Shown: positions 35,596-44,884 of the stretch, piece by piece
Numbering within the stretch: position 1 is the first letter of the stretch
How the letters are laid out: every line of letters starts with the position of its first letter
NCBI GenBank assembly: GCA_902598735.1
Contig: CACKCM010000002.1
Location: forward strand, 1 to 64,000
Direction of reading: 5' to 3'
DNA length: 64,000 nucleotides
Source: an uncultured Pelagibacteraceae bacterium
Lineage (GTDB): Bacteria > Pseudomonadota > Alphaproteobacteria > Pelagibacterales > Pelagibacteraceae
Notes under the pieces: generated by a model
Seen by the model: only the letters and a program-made list of their open reading frames with translations
What the model was told of the DNA's origin: nothing
The model's database searches: none
Position numbers and translations under genes: made by a program

Positions 35596-36335
35596 TTTAA
35601 ACTTTTAAATAACCTTTCCAATCTAAAAGAATTATGTAGATTCCAAAATTTTAATAAACTTCCTTTCTGTGTATCATTTGAAAAAAAGATTATTTTTGCT
35701 TTTCCTACCAAGTTCAATTTATTAACATAGCCAACCTCCTCAAGGAATCTGCTATCTTTTGAACAATCTCGGTTATCTCCCATCAAAAAATAATGATTTG
35801 GTGGAACAATATATTTTTTTGTATTTTGTAATGATCCAGCTTTATTATAAGTTGCTAAATGTTTTACGCCGTTGGGCAGAGTTTCAGTATAAGCAATAGA
35901 GTCAAATGTAAAATTTCCACATCTTGTAGGTTCTATAATCTCATTTTTTTCTCTTAGTATTTTATTCCCATTAATAAAAAGATCTCCATTAATAAATTGA
36001 ATTTCATCTCCAGGTAGTCCAATTAATCTTTTAATATAATCGGTTCTATTATCTGCTGGAGTTTTAAATACTACTAAATCACCTTGTTTTGGGTTTTTTG
36101 ACATAAAACGCTTATTAGAAAAATTTGGGCTGAACGGAAAAGAATGTTTGCTATATCCGTACACATATTTAATTACAAATATTCTATCGCCTACCAACAA
36201 AGTAGGCTCCATTGATGAGGAGGGTATATAAAAAGGTTGAATTATCAAGGACCTTATCAATATAGCTATAAATAATGCACCTAATAAAGTTTTTATATTT
36301 TCTACAATAATTTTAATAAAACTTTTTTTTTTCAT
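35592..36335 (-). CDS. lepB: Signal peptidase I
   Basis: A 247-residue membrane serine protease. One N-terminal transmembrane segment (ALFIAILIRSLII) precedes the catalytic Ser motif IPSSSMEPTLLVGD (Ser about 37-40), RVYIKRLIGLPGDEI-like DYIKRLIGLPGDEI (general-base Lys) and MGDNRDCSKDSRF. It removes Sec signal peptides at the outer face of the inner membrane. It overlaps acpS and rnc by 4 bases each. Confidence 0.97.
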   Translation of the reverse strand: MKKKSFIKIIVENIKTLLGALFIAILIRSLIIQPFYIPSSSMEPTLLVGDRIFVIKYVYGYSKHSFPFSPNFSNKRFMSKNPKQGDLVVFKTPADNRTDYIKRLIGLPGDEIQFINGDLFINGNKILREKNEIIEPTRCGNFTFDSIAYTETLPNGVKHLATYNKAGSLQNTKKYIVPPNHYFLMGDNRDCSKDSRFLEEVGYVNKLNLVGKAKIIFFSNDTQKGSLLKFWNLHNSFRLERLFKSLK

Positions 36336-36715
36336 ATTGAAATTGTTACAAAAGCAACTGCATACTCGTCTTCGTCTGTAAGCGACAATGAAATTTTATA
36401 ATTTTTTTTCTTTAACTTTTTTTCAACATTTTTTTTAGTGTTTTCAATTAACTTAATAAAGGGTTTGCCATTTTTTTCATTTAGAACAACTATCTGATTA
36501 AAGTTAATTCCTTTTGAAATTCCAGTCCCCAATGCTTTTGAAAAAGCCTCTTTTGCAGCAAATCTTTTTGCAAAACAATTTGTCATTTTTTTTATTCTTT
36601 TGCATTTTGAAATTTCTTCTTTATTAAACAATTTTTCTAAAATATTCTTCTTTCTCAATAATTTTTGAATTCTATTAGTTTTTACTATATCAGTGCCAAC
36701 ACCAAATATTTTCAT
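36332..36715 (-). CDS. acpS: Holo-[acyl-carrier-protein] synthase
   Basis: A 127-residue phosphopantetheinyl transferase that activates the acyl carrier protein. The two family motifs are FGVGTDIVKTNRI near the start (Mg-binding Asp) and CFAKRFAAKEAFSKALGTGI (Glu), followed by VVLNEKNGKPFI and SLSLTDEDEYAVAFV. Length is standard. pdxJ ends on the base where it starts, in the conserved pdxJ-acpS-lepB order. Confidence 0.96.
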   Translation of the reverse strand: MKIFGVGTDIVKTNRIQKLLRKKNILEKLFNKEEISKCKRIKKMTNCFAKRFAAKEAFSKALGTGISKGINFNQIVVLNEKNGKPFIKLIENTKKNVEKKLKKKNYKISLSLTDEDEYAVAFVTISI

Positions 36716-37437
36716 TACTTAACGATCTTTCTGAAATTTTTAATAGTTTTATTGAGACCTACAAAAATTGACTCTCCAATTAAAAAATGACCAATATTAA
36801 ATTCTTTTATACCTGAGATTTTTGCTAATATTTTTGCAGATTTATAAGTAAGGCCATGCCCAGCGTGAACTTCCAAACCTAATTTATTGCCTAATGATAC
36901 AGCTGATTTTATTCTTTTTAATTCATTTTTATAATTTTTATTTTTGTTAATTAAATTACAAAATTTTCCAGTATGTATTTCAACACAATCAGCATTTAAA
37001 TTTTTTGATTCTTTAATATCATTTAAATTTGGTTCTACAAAAAGACTGATTCTTGATTTATTTTTCTTTAATTTATTTATTATTTTTTTTAGAAAATTTT
37101 TTTTAAAGTTTAAATTAAGTCCACCTTCTGTTGTAATTTCTTGTCTTTTTTCTGGAACTATACATATAAATGGTGGTTTTCTTTTTAAAGCTATTTTAAA
37201 CATTTCATTAGTAGCTGCAATTTCAAGATTAAATGGAATTTTTAGTTTAGATTTTATTTCTTTTAAATCGGAGTCATTAATATGTCTTCTATCCTCTCTT
37301 AGGTGAATGGTTACAGAGTCAGCACCGCTTTTTTGCGCAAATAAGGCGGCTCTTAATGGGCTTGGATAGCTTTCTCCTCTTGCGTTTCTTACTGTAGCAA
37401 CGTGGTCTATATTGACACCAAGTCTTATTTTACTCAT
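36715..37437 (-). CDS. pdxJ: Pyridoxine 5'-phosphate synthase
   Basis: A 240-residue TIM-barrel enzyme that closes the pyridoxine ring. RLGVNIDHVATVRNARGESYPSP, ADSVTIHLREDRRHINDSD, NLEIAATNEM, CIVPEKRQEITTEGGLN, VEIHTGKFCN and LGLEVHAGHGLTYKSAK are all clear. It starts on the pyrE stop base. This shows that the organism can make vitamin B6. Confidence 0.97.
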   Translation of the reverse strand: MSKIRLGVNIDHVATVRNARGESYPSPLRAALFAQKSGADSVTIHLREDRRHINDSDLKEIKSKLKIPFNLEIAATNEMFKIALKRKPPFICIVPEKRQEITTEGGLNLNFKKNFLKKIINKLKKNKSRISLFVEPNLNDIKESKNLNADCVEIHTGKFCNLINKNKNYKNELKRIKSAVSLGNKLGLEVHAGHGLTYKSAKILAKISGIKEFNIGHFLIGESIFVGLNKTIKNFRKIVK

Positions 37438-38018
37438 TAAAGATTTCTACTTCCAGGTTTTACAGCTTTAAGAGTTAATAAATTTTTTGGTAAATTATTT
37501 TCTGTATAAGTAGGAATGTCTATCTTTACCTGTGATACTATTTTTTCTTTAATTGTTGATTTTCCATTAGATCTATCTATTAAACAGGCATATCCTACGA
37601 TAATTGCATTATTATCTTCCACAATTTTAGAACATTCTAAGCTTGATTTTCCAGTAGTTATTACATCTTCGATTATTAAAACTTTTTGATTTTTATTTAT
37701 TGTAAAATCTCTTCGCAGTTTAAATTCACCATTAACCCTTTCAGAAAAAATGGTTTCTTTATTTAATATTCTTCCAATTTCATAGCCTACAATTATACCT
37801 CCCATAGCGGGTGATAAGATAAGGTCGAATTCTTTGAATTCTTTTTTTATTTTTTCGGAGAGAGAGGAGCATATTTTAAATGCTTCACTTGGTTTGCTCA
37901 TCAATTGAGCACATTGAACATATTGAGGACTATGTAATCCAGATGACAATATAAAATGTCCTTCTAAAAGAGCGTTAGTTTCTTTTAAAATTTTCAAAGA
38001 TTCTTTTAATGAAAGCAT
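37437..38018 (-). CDS. pyrE: Orotate phosphoribosyltransferase
   Basis: A 193-residue enzyme attaching orotate to PRPP in UMP synthesis. Seen are GHFILSSGLHSPQYVQCAQL, ILSPAMGGIIVGYEIGR, FSERVNGEFKLRRDF and the PRPP loop VLIIEDVITTGKSSLECS. The start at 38018 lies 44 bases inside the 3' end of spoT; no later Met is available before the conserved first helix, so the overlap appears real. Confidence 0.95.
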   Translation of the reverse strand: MLSLKESLKILKETNALLEGHFILSSGLHSPQYVQCAQLMSKPSEAFKICSSLSEKIKKEFKEFDLILSPAMGGIIVGYEIGRILNKETIFSERVNGEFKLRRDFTINKNQKVLIIEDVITTGKSSLECSKIVEDNNAIIVGYACLIDRSNGKSTIKEKIVSQVKIDIPTYTENNLPKNLLTLKAVKPGSRNL

Positions 38019-39723
38019 TTTTTTTCTGTTTATGTCGAATAATTTTAAATTTTAAATTACTTTGCTTTATTTGACTTATCAAGTTTGTAAAGTTTTTCAA
38101 ATCTTTAATTTGAAGATCAAAAGAAAAAGTGAGATGTTCCTTTGATCTTTTAATAATTTCTAAATTCACTATATTTCCTTTATTAAGTCCTATAAGCGAG
38201 GTTATATGACCTAATACTCCAGGTTTGTGAGGTAAATCAACTTCAATTGTGCTTGAATAATTTTTTTCTATAACATTTAAGTTTTCTGTAGATCTATCTT
38301 GCCAAAATCTTCGAATGGCAGAACGAGCTTTTCCAGTTTTAGAGGATGAAAGCCAATGTAAAGATGGAGTTGCATTTTTAGAAGTTTCGATATTCACTAA
38401 ATCTCCATTTTTCAAAATTGTTTGTAATGTAGAGTGACTTCCATTTACAGTGCAACCTACAGCACTATTTCCAATTTTCGTGTGAACAGCATACGCAAAA
38501 TCAATCGGGGTCGCTTGTTTAGGTAGTTTTATAACAGCTCCTTTGGGAGTAAAACAAAATACATTTTCTTGAAACATTTGTAATTTTGTAAATTCATAAT
38601 AATGTTCAGGGCTAGTACCTGCCTCAATGATTTCGACCAAATCTCTTAACCAGTCGTATTCTTTCCATGATAATTCTGAAAACTTTTCTGAAGATTTATA
38701 TTTCCAATGAGAAGCTATACCCCGTTGGGCAAACTCGTGCATTTCATGTGTTCTAATTTGTATCTCTATTCTATTTTTTTTAGGACCAATCACAGCTGTG
38801 TGAATTGATTTGTATTTATTGATCTTAGGTGTTGATATATAGTCTTTAAACTTGCCTGGTATGGTTGGAAATCTACTATGAAAGATACCTAAAGTTTTGT
38901 AGCAATCTTCCAATGTGTTTACTATTACCCGAAAGCCTATAATATCAGTAAGTTGTTCAAGGGATATTTTTTTATTTTGAATTTTGCGCCAAATTGAAAA
39001 AGGTGTTTTTTCTCTTCCTGTAATAGTTGCAGTTATTCCATTTTGATTTAGTATTTCAATTAATTCTTTAGAAATTGTTTTGAATGTATCATCAGTGTTA
39101 TTTTTAATAAAATTTAATCTTTCTAAAATTAAATCTCTTGCTGGTTTATTAAGGACTGAAAAAGATAAATCTTCTAACTCGTCTCTAATTCTATTCATCC
39201 CCATCCTATCTGCTAATGGGGCGTAAATTTCCATAGTTTCTTTTGCTTTTCTAATTATTTTGTTTTTATCTTTTACAAATTGAATTGTCCTCATATTGTG
39301 TAATCTGTCAGCAAGTTTGACTAATAAAACTCTTATATCCTTAGATGTTGCTAAGATTAATTTTCTAAAATTTTCAGCTTTAGAATCTGTAGATGCTTTA
39401 TCCTCTAATGCAGAAATTTTAGTTACACCATCAACTAAATTAGCAACTTCTTCACCAAATTCTTTTTTAACAGTTGCATAGGTTACTTTAGTATCCTCTA
39501 TCGTATCATGAAGAAGTCCAGTTGTAATTGTTGCGCTATCTAATTTTAATTCTGTTAAAATTTTTGCTACTGCAACTGGATGAATAATATATGGGACCCC
39601 CTCTTCTCTTTTTTGGTTTTGATGAGCCTCTAGAGCAAAGTCATATGCTTTGCTTAATGACTCTGAATTTAAAAATTTATTGTAAGATTTAATCTGATTA
39701 ATTAATTCATTATTGTTAATCAT
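37975..39723 (-). CDS. spoT: Bifunctional (p)ppGpp synthetase/hydrolase (RSH)
   Basis: A 582-residue RelA/SpoT homologue. The HD hydrolase has VPYIIHPVAVAKIL and LLHDTIEDTKVTY (H72, D73), and LVKLADRLHNMRT completes the site. The synthetase has GREKTPFSIWRKI, DIIGFRVIVN, GKFKDYISTPKINKYKSIHTAV. TGS (CFTPKGAVIKLPKQATPIDFAYAVH) and a C-terminal ACT domain follow. It is about 120 residues shorter than E. coli SpoT, with a reduced helical and zinc-finger middle. Both active sites look intact. Confidence 0.95.
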   Translation of the reverse strand: MINNNELINQIKSYNKFLNSESLSKAYDFALEAHQNQKREEGVPYIIHPVAVAKILTELKLDSATITTGLLHDTIEDTKVTYATVKKEFGEEVANLVDGVTKISALEDKASTDSKAENFRKLILATSKDIRVLLVKLADRLHNMRTIQFVKDKNKIIRKAKETMEIYAPLADRMGMNRIRDELEDLSFSVLNKPARDLILERLNFIKNNTDDTFKTISKELIEILNQNGITATITGREKTPFSIWRKIQNKKISLEQLTDIIGFRVIVNTLEDCYKTLGIFHSRFPTIPGKFKDYISTPKINKYKSIHTAVIGPKKNRIEIQIRTHEMHEFAQRGIASHWKYKSSEKFSELSWKEYDWLRDLVEIIEAGTSPEHYYEFTKLQMFQENVFCFTPKGAVIKLPKQATPIDFAYAVHTKIGNSAVGCTVNGSHSTLQTILKNGDLVNIETSKNATPSLHWLSSSKTGKARSAIRRFWQDRSTENLNVIEKNYSSTIEVDLPHKPGVLGHITSLIGLNKGNIVNLEIIKRSKEHLTFSFDLQIKDLKNFTNLISQIKQSNLKFKIIRHKQKKNAFIKRIFENFKRN

Positions 39724-40234
39724 GCTTTATTTTAACATTTTTATTTAATCTTGTAATCTCAATCCGAGATTTTTGGCTTAAATTATTTATTAAAAATTGG
39801 GCGTTTTTCTTTAAAATTGGATGTGACCATTTAGGATCAATTTCTAAAATCGGATATAAAACAAAATTTCTTAAATGTGCTCTCGGATGCGGTAAAACAA
39901 GATCTTTTGAGTCTTTTATCAAACCATTATAATCAACTATATCAATATCAATTACTCTAGGATCATTTTTCTTTGTTTTAATCCTACCAATTTTTTTTTG
40001 TATTAAATTTATATTTTGAAATAATCTTAAAAGATTTAAGTTTTTATTAACTAAAATTCCTACATTTAGAAACTTTGGTAGTTTCTGATTTGGATAAGAA
40101 GGAGTTTCATAAAAATTAGAAATTTTTTCAATTTTAATTTTTGTTTCAATTAGTAACTGAATGCCAATTGAAATATTATCAAATCTAGAACCATGAATAG
40201 AATTCAGATTTGATCCAATATTAAGGTGTATCAT
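39716..40234 (-). CDS. folK: 2-Amino-4-hydroxy-6-hydroxymethyldihydropteridine pyrophosphokinase
   Basis: A 172-residue HPPK of folate synthesis. [52 protein letters not shown]-like [15 protein letters not shown] and [23 protein letters not shown] are the family blocks, with the magnesium Asp pair in DIDIVDY. It overlaps the spoT start by 8 bases and smpB by 4. Confidence 0.95.
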   Translation of the reverse strand: MIHLNIGSNLNSIHGSRFDNISIGIQLLIETKIKIEKISNFYETPSYPNQKLPKFLNVGILVNKNLNLLRLFQNINLIQKKIGRIKTKKNDPRVIDIDIVDYNGLIKDSKDLVLPHPRAHLRNFVLYPILEIDPKWSHPILKKNAQFLINNLSQKSRIEITRLNKNVKIKHD

Positions 40235-40704
40235 TTATTATTTCTACTCATCAATCTTGCTCTTTCTCTATTCCAGTCTCTCTTTTTCTTTACTTGTCTT
40301 TTATCATAAAGTTTTTTTCCTTTTGCAACGGCAATTTCAATTTTAACTTTTCCTTTAAAGAAATACATTTTAGTTGGAATAATAGTCAACCCTTCCTGAT
40401 TTATTCTTCCAATCAACTTGTTAATTTCTCGTCTTTTTAAAAGAAGTTTTCTTTCACCTTTAGGATTATGGTTGTTATACGATGATTGTCTGTAAAGCGG
40501 GATATGAGAATTAATTAAAAATAATTCTCCGTTGTTGTCTATAGCGTATGAGTCTGCAATGCTTCCTTTGCCCTCTCTTAGCGATTTGACTTCTGATCCT
40601 TTTAAGGAAATACCTGCCTCTAAAGTTTCTAAAAAAAAATAATTAAAACTAGCTTTTCTATTTAAACAAATTATTTTTCTTCCAGGGGCTATATTTTGTT
40701 TCAT
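40231..40704 (-). CDS. smpB: SsrA-binding protein SmpB
   Basis: A 157-residue partner of tmRNA in ribosome rescue. Clear stretches are [60 protein letters not shown] and the basic tail [24 protein letters not shown]. The dapA stop overlaps its start by one base, in the common dapA-smpB order of alphaproteobacteria. The tmRNA gene itself is not in the window. Confidence 0.97.
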   Translation of the reverse strand: MKQNIAPGRKIICLNRKASFNYFFLETLEAGISLKGSEVKSLREGKGSIADSYAIDNNGELFLINSHIPLYRQSSYNNHNPKGERKLLLKRREINKLIGRINQEGLTIIPTKMYFFKGKVKIEIAVAKGKKLYDKRQVKKKRDWNRERARLMSRNNK

Positions 40705-41573
40705 TAAAGTAATTTAGCTACTTTAAGTGCTTCTGAAACTTTCTTTTTTGTTTCTTCTCTAATTTCAACTAATGGTAATCTTACAGATGGATTACACATA
40801 CCTAACAATGATGCTGCATATTTCACTGGTGATGGATTGCTTTCAATGAATAGCGCTGAATGTAAAGGCTGTAAGAGCTTATCTAACGTTTCTGCTTCTT
40901 CATTTTTTTGCTCACAAGCTTTTTGAAAATCAGAAGAAATTTTTGCAGCTATATTTGCTGTGACTCCGATAGCTCCCACTCCGCCTCTTTTATTAAACTC
41001 AAGAGCATTGTCATCATTTCCAGTAAGCTGAATAAAATCTTTTCCCATTGCTTTTAATTGCTGATTTACTCTATTTAAGTCACCAGTTGCATCTTTTACA
41101 CCAGCTATATTTTTTAGTTCATATAGTTTGCTCATGGTTTCAACTGACATATCTATTACTGATCTTGACGGAATGTTGTAAATTATAATTGGTATTCCAA
41201 CACTATCGTTTATCTTTTTATAATGTTGGTATAAGCCCTCTTGAGTTGGTTTGTTGTAATATGGTGTAACAACTAACAACGCGTCTGAACCGGCTTTTTC
41301 TGCGTATTGAGATAGCTCAACAGCCTCATCCGTTGAATTAGATCCTGTACCAGCTATAATAGGTATTTTTCCTCTACATTCTTTAACCGCTATCTCTATA
41401 ATTTTTTTGTGTTCACTATGAGATAAAGTGGGAGACTCTCCAGTGGTACCCCCGGGGACTATACCATTAGTGCCGTTATTTAAGTGATAATCAATTAAAC
41501 TTCTATATGTGTTTTCATCAAGATTATCATCTTTAAATGGGGTTATTAATGCAACAATTGATCCTTTAAGCAT
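40704..41573 (-). CDS. dapA: 4-Hydroxy-tetrahydrodipicolinate synthase
   Basis: A 289-residue class I aldolase of lysine and diaminopimelate synthesis. [69 protein letters not shown] (the catalytic Tyr), [14 protein letters not shown] and [11 protein letters not shown] (Schiff-base Lys) are visible. It is divergent from the lytic transglycosylase gene, with 31 bases between. Confidence 0.97.
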   Translation of the reverse strand: MLKGSIVALITPFKDDNLDENTYRSLIDYHLNNGTNGIVPGGTTGESPTLSHSEHKKIIEIAVKECRGKIPIIAGTGSNSTDEAVELSQYAEKAGSDALLVVTPYYNKPTQEGLYQHYKKINDSVGIPIIIYNIPSRSVIDMSVETMSKLYELKNIAGVKDATGDLNRVNQQLKAMGKDFIQLTGNDDNALEFNKRGGVGAIGVTANIAAKISSDFQKACEQKNEEAETLDKLLQPLHSALFIESNPSPVKYAASLLGMCNPSVRLPLVEIREETKKKVSEALKVAKLL

Positions 41574-41604
41574 AAAATAATATAAGGTAGATATCCTTAA
41601 ACTT

Positions 41605-43860
41605 ATGCTTAATAGATTAATTAGTCTAGTATTTTTATTATCATTTTTGAAAATTAGTATCGTTTATTCAGAGACAGATTTCTTATTACCGCAAAAAAAA
41701 CCATCAATTTTTAAAAAATCAGAAAAACAGATCCAAGAAAGTATTAATAAAAATCTACCTGCACCAAAGCCATTATTAGAAAAAAAAGGTGAGACTAAAC
41801 CAGCCATAGTTGAACAAAAAAAAGAGCCTGCTAAAAAAAAAGAAATAAAAACGGAGCTTAAAGAAAAGGTAAAGGCACAAGTATTATCTACTTTTGTGTA
41901 CCCTAGAAAAAAACCAATTACATATAAAGTTTCATCAAAAGAAGTAAAAAGTTCAAAAGTTCTTAATAAAAAAGATTTTGATAGAGCAAAAGAAACAATT
42001 GATTTTATTAAACAAAAAAAATGGAATAGTGCTTTAAAAAGTGCCCAAAAGGTTAAAGATAGTGAATTCAGAAAATTAATTACTTGGATGCATCTTAAAA
42101 CTACTAGAAATGGAGCATCATTTAGTGAATATAAAAAATTTATAGAGCAAAATGACTATTATCCAAGAATTAACAGAATAAGGTATTTGGCAGAAGAAAA
42201 AATATATTTAAGAAATAATTCACCTACATCAATAATTAATTGGTTTGAAAAATATCCTCCCTTAGGTGGTTTAGGTAAAATTAAATTAGCTGAGGCCTAT
42301 CTAGAACAAGGAAAAATAGAAAAAGTCAAAGAGTTAGTTAAAGAAGGATGGACCACTGCTGAGATAAGAAAAAATGATTTGGGTTATTACAGAGCTAAAT
42401 TTAAAAAGTTTATCTCGTCAGATGATCATGTAAAGAGAGCTGATTATTTAGCATGGGAAAGGAAATATTGGGATCTAAAAAGAATGCTTAAGTATTTGCC
42501 TACAGATCAAAGGGCTCTTTATAATGCAAGACAAATTTTAATGAGTAACTCTTACGGTGTAGACAATGCAATAGCAAAGGTACCTCAATATTTAAAAAAA
42601 GATCCTGGTTTAGAGTTTGATAGATTGAGATGGAGAAACCGAAGAGGACGATTAGACGGATCTTTAGAAATTTTATATCAAAACGCGAATAAAACTGAGA
42701 CACAAATGGTTAGACCGGATAAATGGTGGGAACAGAGGGAGAGTGTTACAAGAAGTCTAATTTACAAAAAAAGATATAAGACGGCATATAAAGTAGCTAG
42801 TGAACACTCCCTTTCATCTGGTCCGTCCTTTGCGGAGGCTGAATGGCTATCTGGTTGGATAGCTTTAACTTTTTTAAAATCTCCTGAGTATGCAATTAAT
42901 CATTTTCAAAATTTTTACAATAATGTCGGCTATCCGATAAGCTTAGCTAGAGGAGCATATTGGTTAGGAGAGTCATATGAAAAATTAAATGAAAAGGAAA
43001 CTGCTAATAAATTTTTTTCAGAAGCAGCAAAGTTTCCAATGACTTATTATGGACAACTTGCTTTCAATAAGGTTAATCCTGGTGGGAATTTTGAATTAAG
43101 AGACGAAAGTAATTTTGATAAAGATTATGAAAAAGAGTTTAAAAAAAATAAACTCATTAAACATGTTATTCTATTGCACGAACTTGATGCAAGCCAATAT
43201 GCTAAAGATATTCTTAAACATTTGGCTGAACTTAATATTGAGAAAGGTAGTGAAGTTTTAGCAGCTGAGTTATCTACATCTGTTGAAAGATACGATTTTG
43301 CAATTCAAATATCAAAAAAAGCATCCTATGAAAAAAGATTTTTGAATAAATATAATTATCCAGTAATTGCCACTCCGAAAATTGTAAATAATAAACAGAT
43401 GCCTAAGCAAGAAATTATTCTTGCAATAATCAGACAAGAAAGTGAATTTGACAGGAAAGCAAATAGTTGGGCTGGAGCTAGAGGTATGATGCAATTAATG
43501 AAGTACACTGCTAAGATCGTGGCTAAACAAGCGAAACTACCTTACAGTATTAGTCGACTAACAACAGATCCTGAATACAACATCAAGCTTGGTTCATATT
43601 ATTTTAATGGATTGATTAATGATTATAATGGCGTTTTCCCTTTTGCTATTGCTGCGTACAATGCCGGGCCAAATAGAGTAAAAACTTGGAGGAGAGTAAA
43701 TGGAGACCCTTCTAAAGGTCAAATTTCTTACATTAATTGGATTGAACAAATAAGATTCGAAGAAACTAGAAATTACGTTCAACGAGTTCTAGAAAACATT
43801 AATGTTTACAAATATATTTTAAGAAAAGAACCGGTACAAATAGATAGTTATTTTAACTAA
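41605..43860 (+). CDS. slt: Soluble lytic murein transglycosylase
   Basis: A 751-residue periplasmic muramidase. A signal peptide (LISLVFLLSFLKISIVYS) is followed by a Lys/Pro/Glu-rich linker (residues about 25-115), a long alpha-superhelical region (about 120-590) and the C-terminal SLT domain: ILAIIRQESEFDRKANSW holds the catalytic Glu, GARGMMQLMKYTAKIVA and FAIAAYNAGPNRVKTWRR complete the family pattern. It would cleave peptidoglycan glycan strands. The linker is longer than in E. coli Slt70 and may span the periplasm. It stops one base before tRNA-Ser on the other strand. Confidence 0.93.
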   Translation: MLNRLISLVFLLSFLKISIVYSETDFLLPQKKPSIFKKSEKQIQESINKNLPAPKPLLEKKGETKPAIVEQKKEPAKKKEIKTELKEKVKAQVLSTFVYPRKKPITYKVSSKEVKSSKVLNKKDFDRAKETIDFIKQKKWNSALKSAQKVKDSEFRKLITWMHLKTTRNGASFSEYKKFIEQNDYYPRINRIRYLAEEKIYLRNNSPTSIINWFEKYPPLGGLGKIKLAEAYLEQGKIEKVKELVKEGWTTAEIRKNDLGYYRAKFKKFISSDDHVKRADYLAWERKYWDLKRMLKYLPTDQRALYNARQILMSNSYGVDNAIAKVPQYLKKDPGLEFDRLRWRNRRGRLDGSLEILYQNANKTETQMVRPDKWWEQRESVTRSLIYKKRYKTAYKVASEHSLSSGPSFAEAEWLSGWIALTFLKSPEYAINHFQNFYNNVGYPISLARGAYWLGESYEKLNEKETANKFFSEAAKFPMTYYGQLAFNKVNPGGNFELRDESNFDKDYEKEFKKNKLIKHVILLHELDASQYAKDILKHLAELNIEKGSEVLAAELSTSVERYDFAIQISKKASYEKRFLNKYNYPVIATPKIVNNKQMPKQEIILAIIRQESEFDRKANSWAGARGMMQLMKYTAKIVAKQAKLPYSISRLTTDPEYNIKLGSYYFNGLINDYNGVFPFAIAAYNAGPNRVKTWRRVNGDPSKGQISYINWIEQIRFEETRNYVQRVLENINVYKYILRKEPVQIDSYFN

Positions 43861-43861
43861 T

Positions 43862-43956
43862 TGGCGGTGAGAGAGGGATTCGAACCCTCGGTAGCATAGT
43901 TAAATACTACGGAAGTTTAGCAAACTCCTGGTTTAAACCAACTCACCCATCTCACC
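43862..43956 (-). tRNA. tRNA-Ser (anticodon GCU)
   Basis: A 95-base class II tRNA with encoded CCA (43862-43864). The acceptor stem GGTGAGA pairs with TCTCACC, discriminator G. The anticodon stem GGAGT/ACTTC encloses TTGCTAA (anticodon GCT), a long variable arm (CGTAGTATTTAACTATGCTAC) follows, and the T arm contains GAGGGTTCGAATCCCTC. It is transcribed toward slt. Confidence 0.97.
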
Positions 43957-44011
43957 ACAAGCTTTACGTATCTTTATAAAGAAAATTAACTTATATTGCA
44001 TCAACTTTGTA

Positions 44012-44884
44012 ATGCAACAAAAACAGTTATCAGGAATTTTTTATGCTGCTTTTGCATCTCTTTGGTGGGGTGTTGTAGGGACGATTTTTTTCAAATTTGT
44101 ATCTTTTGCATCATTTATTGAATTAACTGTTCACAGAACTATTTGGACTGCAGTTCTTTTAATCCTTACAACAAGTTTTTATAAAAAATGGCCAGAATTT
44201 ATTAAAATTTTCGAAAAGAAAAAAAATCAATTATTACTTTTTGTATCAGGCTTATTGGTAAGTATAAATTGGGGAACCTGGCTTTATGCCGTCAGTGTAA
44301 ATAGATTATTAGATTCAAGTTTAGGCTATTATATTTACCCAATAATAAGTGTCTTTTTAGGAAGAGTATTTTTGAATGAAAAACTTAATAGAAATCAATT
44401 TATAGCTGTTGTACTAGTTGTAATTTCCTTATTTTACTTTTTACTTAAGTTAGGTGAATTACCGTGGATTGGTTTAACTGTTGCAATAACCTTTAGTATT
44501 TACGGATTAATAAGAAAAAAAATCAAAGTCTCATCAGATATAGGTCTACTAATTGAGACATTATTAATTTCTCCTATAGCAATCGTATTATTTATTTATC
44601 TTATAAATTTAAACCTAAATGTTTTTTCATATAAAGAACCTCTTTTATCTTTTTATTTATTTTGGTCTGGTTTTATGACTTTGGTGCCTCTCTTTTTGTA
44701 TACTTTAGGTTTTAAGATAATTGGAATCGGTCCAGCAAGTATGATTTTATTTTTAACTCCAACATCTCAATTTCTTTTAGGAATAACATATTTTGATGAG
44801 ATTCTAACCTTGGAAAAATTTTTTGGTTTTGTAATAATTTGGATAGCTGTATCTATTTATCTTAATGAATTACGTAAAGAGTAA
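44012..44884 (+). CDS. rarD: RarD family EamA/DMT permease
   Basis: A 290-residue polytopic protein with about ten transmembrane segments, of the RarD subgroup of drug/metabolite transporters. It opens QLSGIFYAAFASLWWGVVGTIF, with ELTVHRTIWTAVLLIL, SINWGTWLYAVSVNRLLDSSLGYYIYP and LGFKIIGIGPASMILFLTPTSQFLLG, all typical RarD stretches. The transported compound is not known for the family. The gene ends 28 bases inside the convergent thiV. Confidence 0.88.
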   Translation: MQQKQLSGIFYAAFASLWWGVVGTIFFKFVSFASFIELTVHRTIWTAVLLILTTSFYKKWPEFIKIFEKKKNQLLLFVSGLLVSINWGTWLYAVSVNRLLDSSLGYYIYPIISVFLGRVFLNEKLNRNQFIAVVLVVISLFYFLLKLGELPWIGLTVAITFSIYGLIRKKIKVSSDIGLLIETLLISPIAIVLFIYLINLNLNVFSYKEPLLSFYLFWSGFMTLVPLFLYTLGFKIIGIGPASMILFLTPTSQFLLGITYFDEILTLEKFFGFVIIWIAVSIYLNELRKE

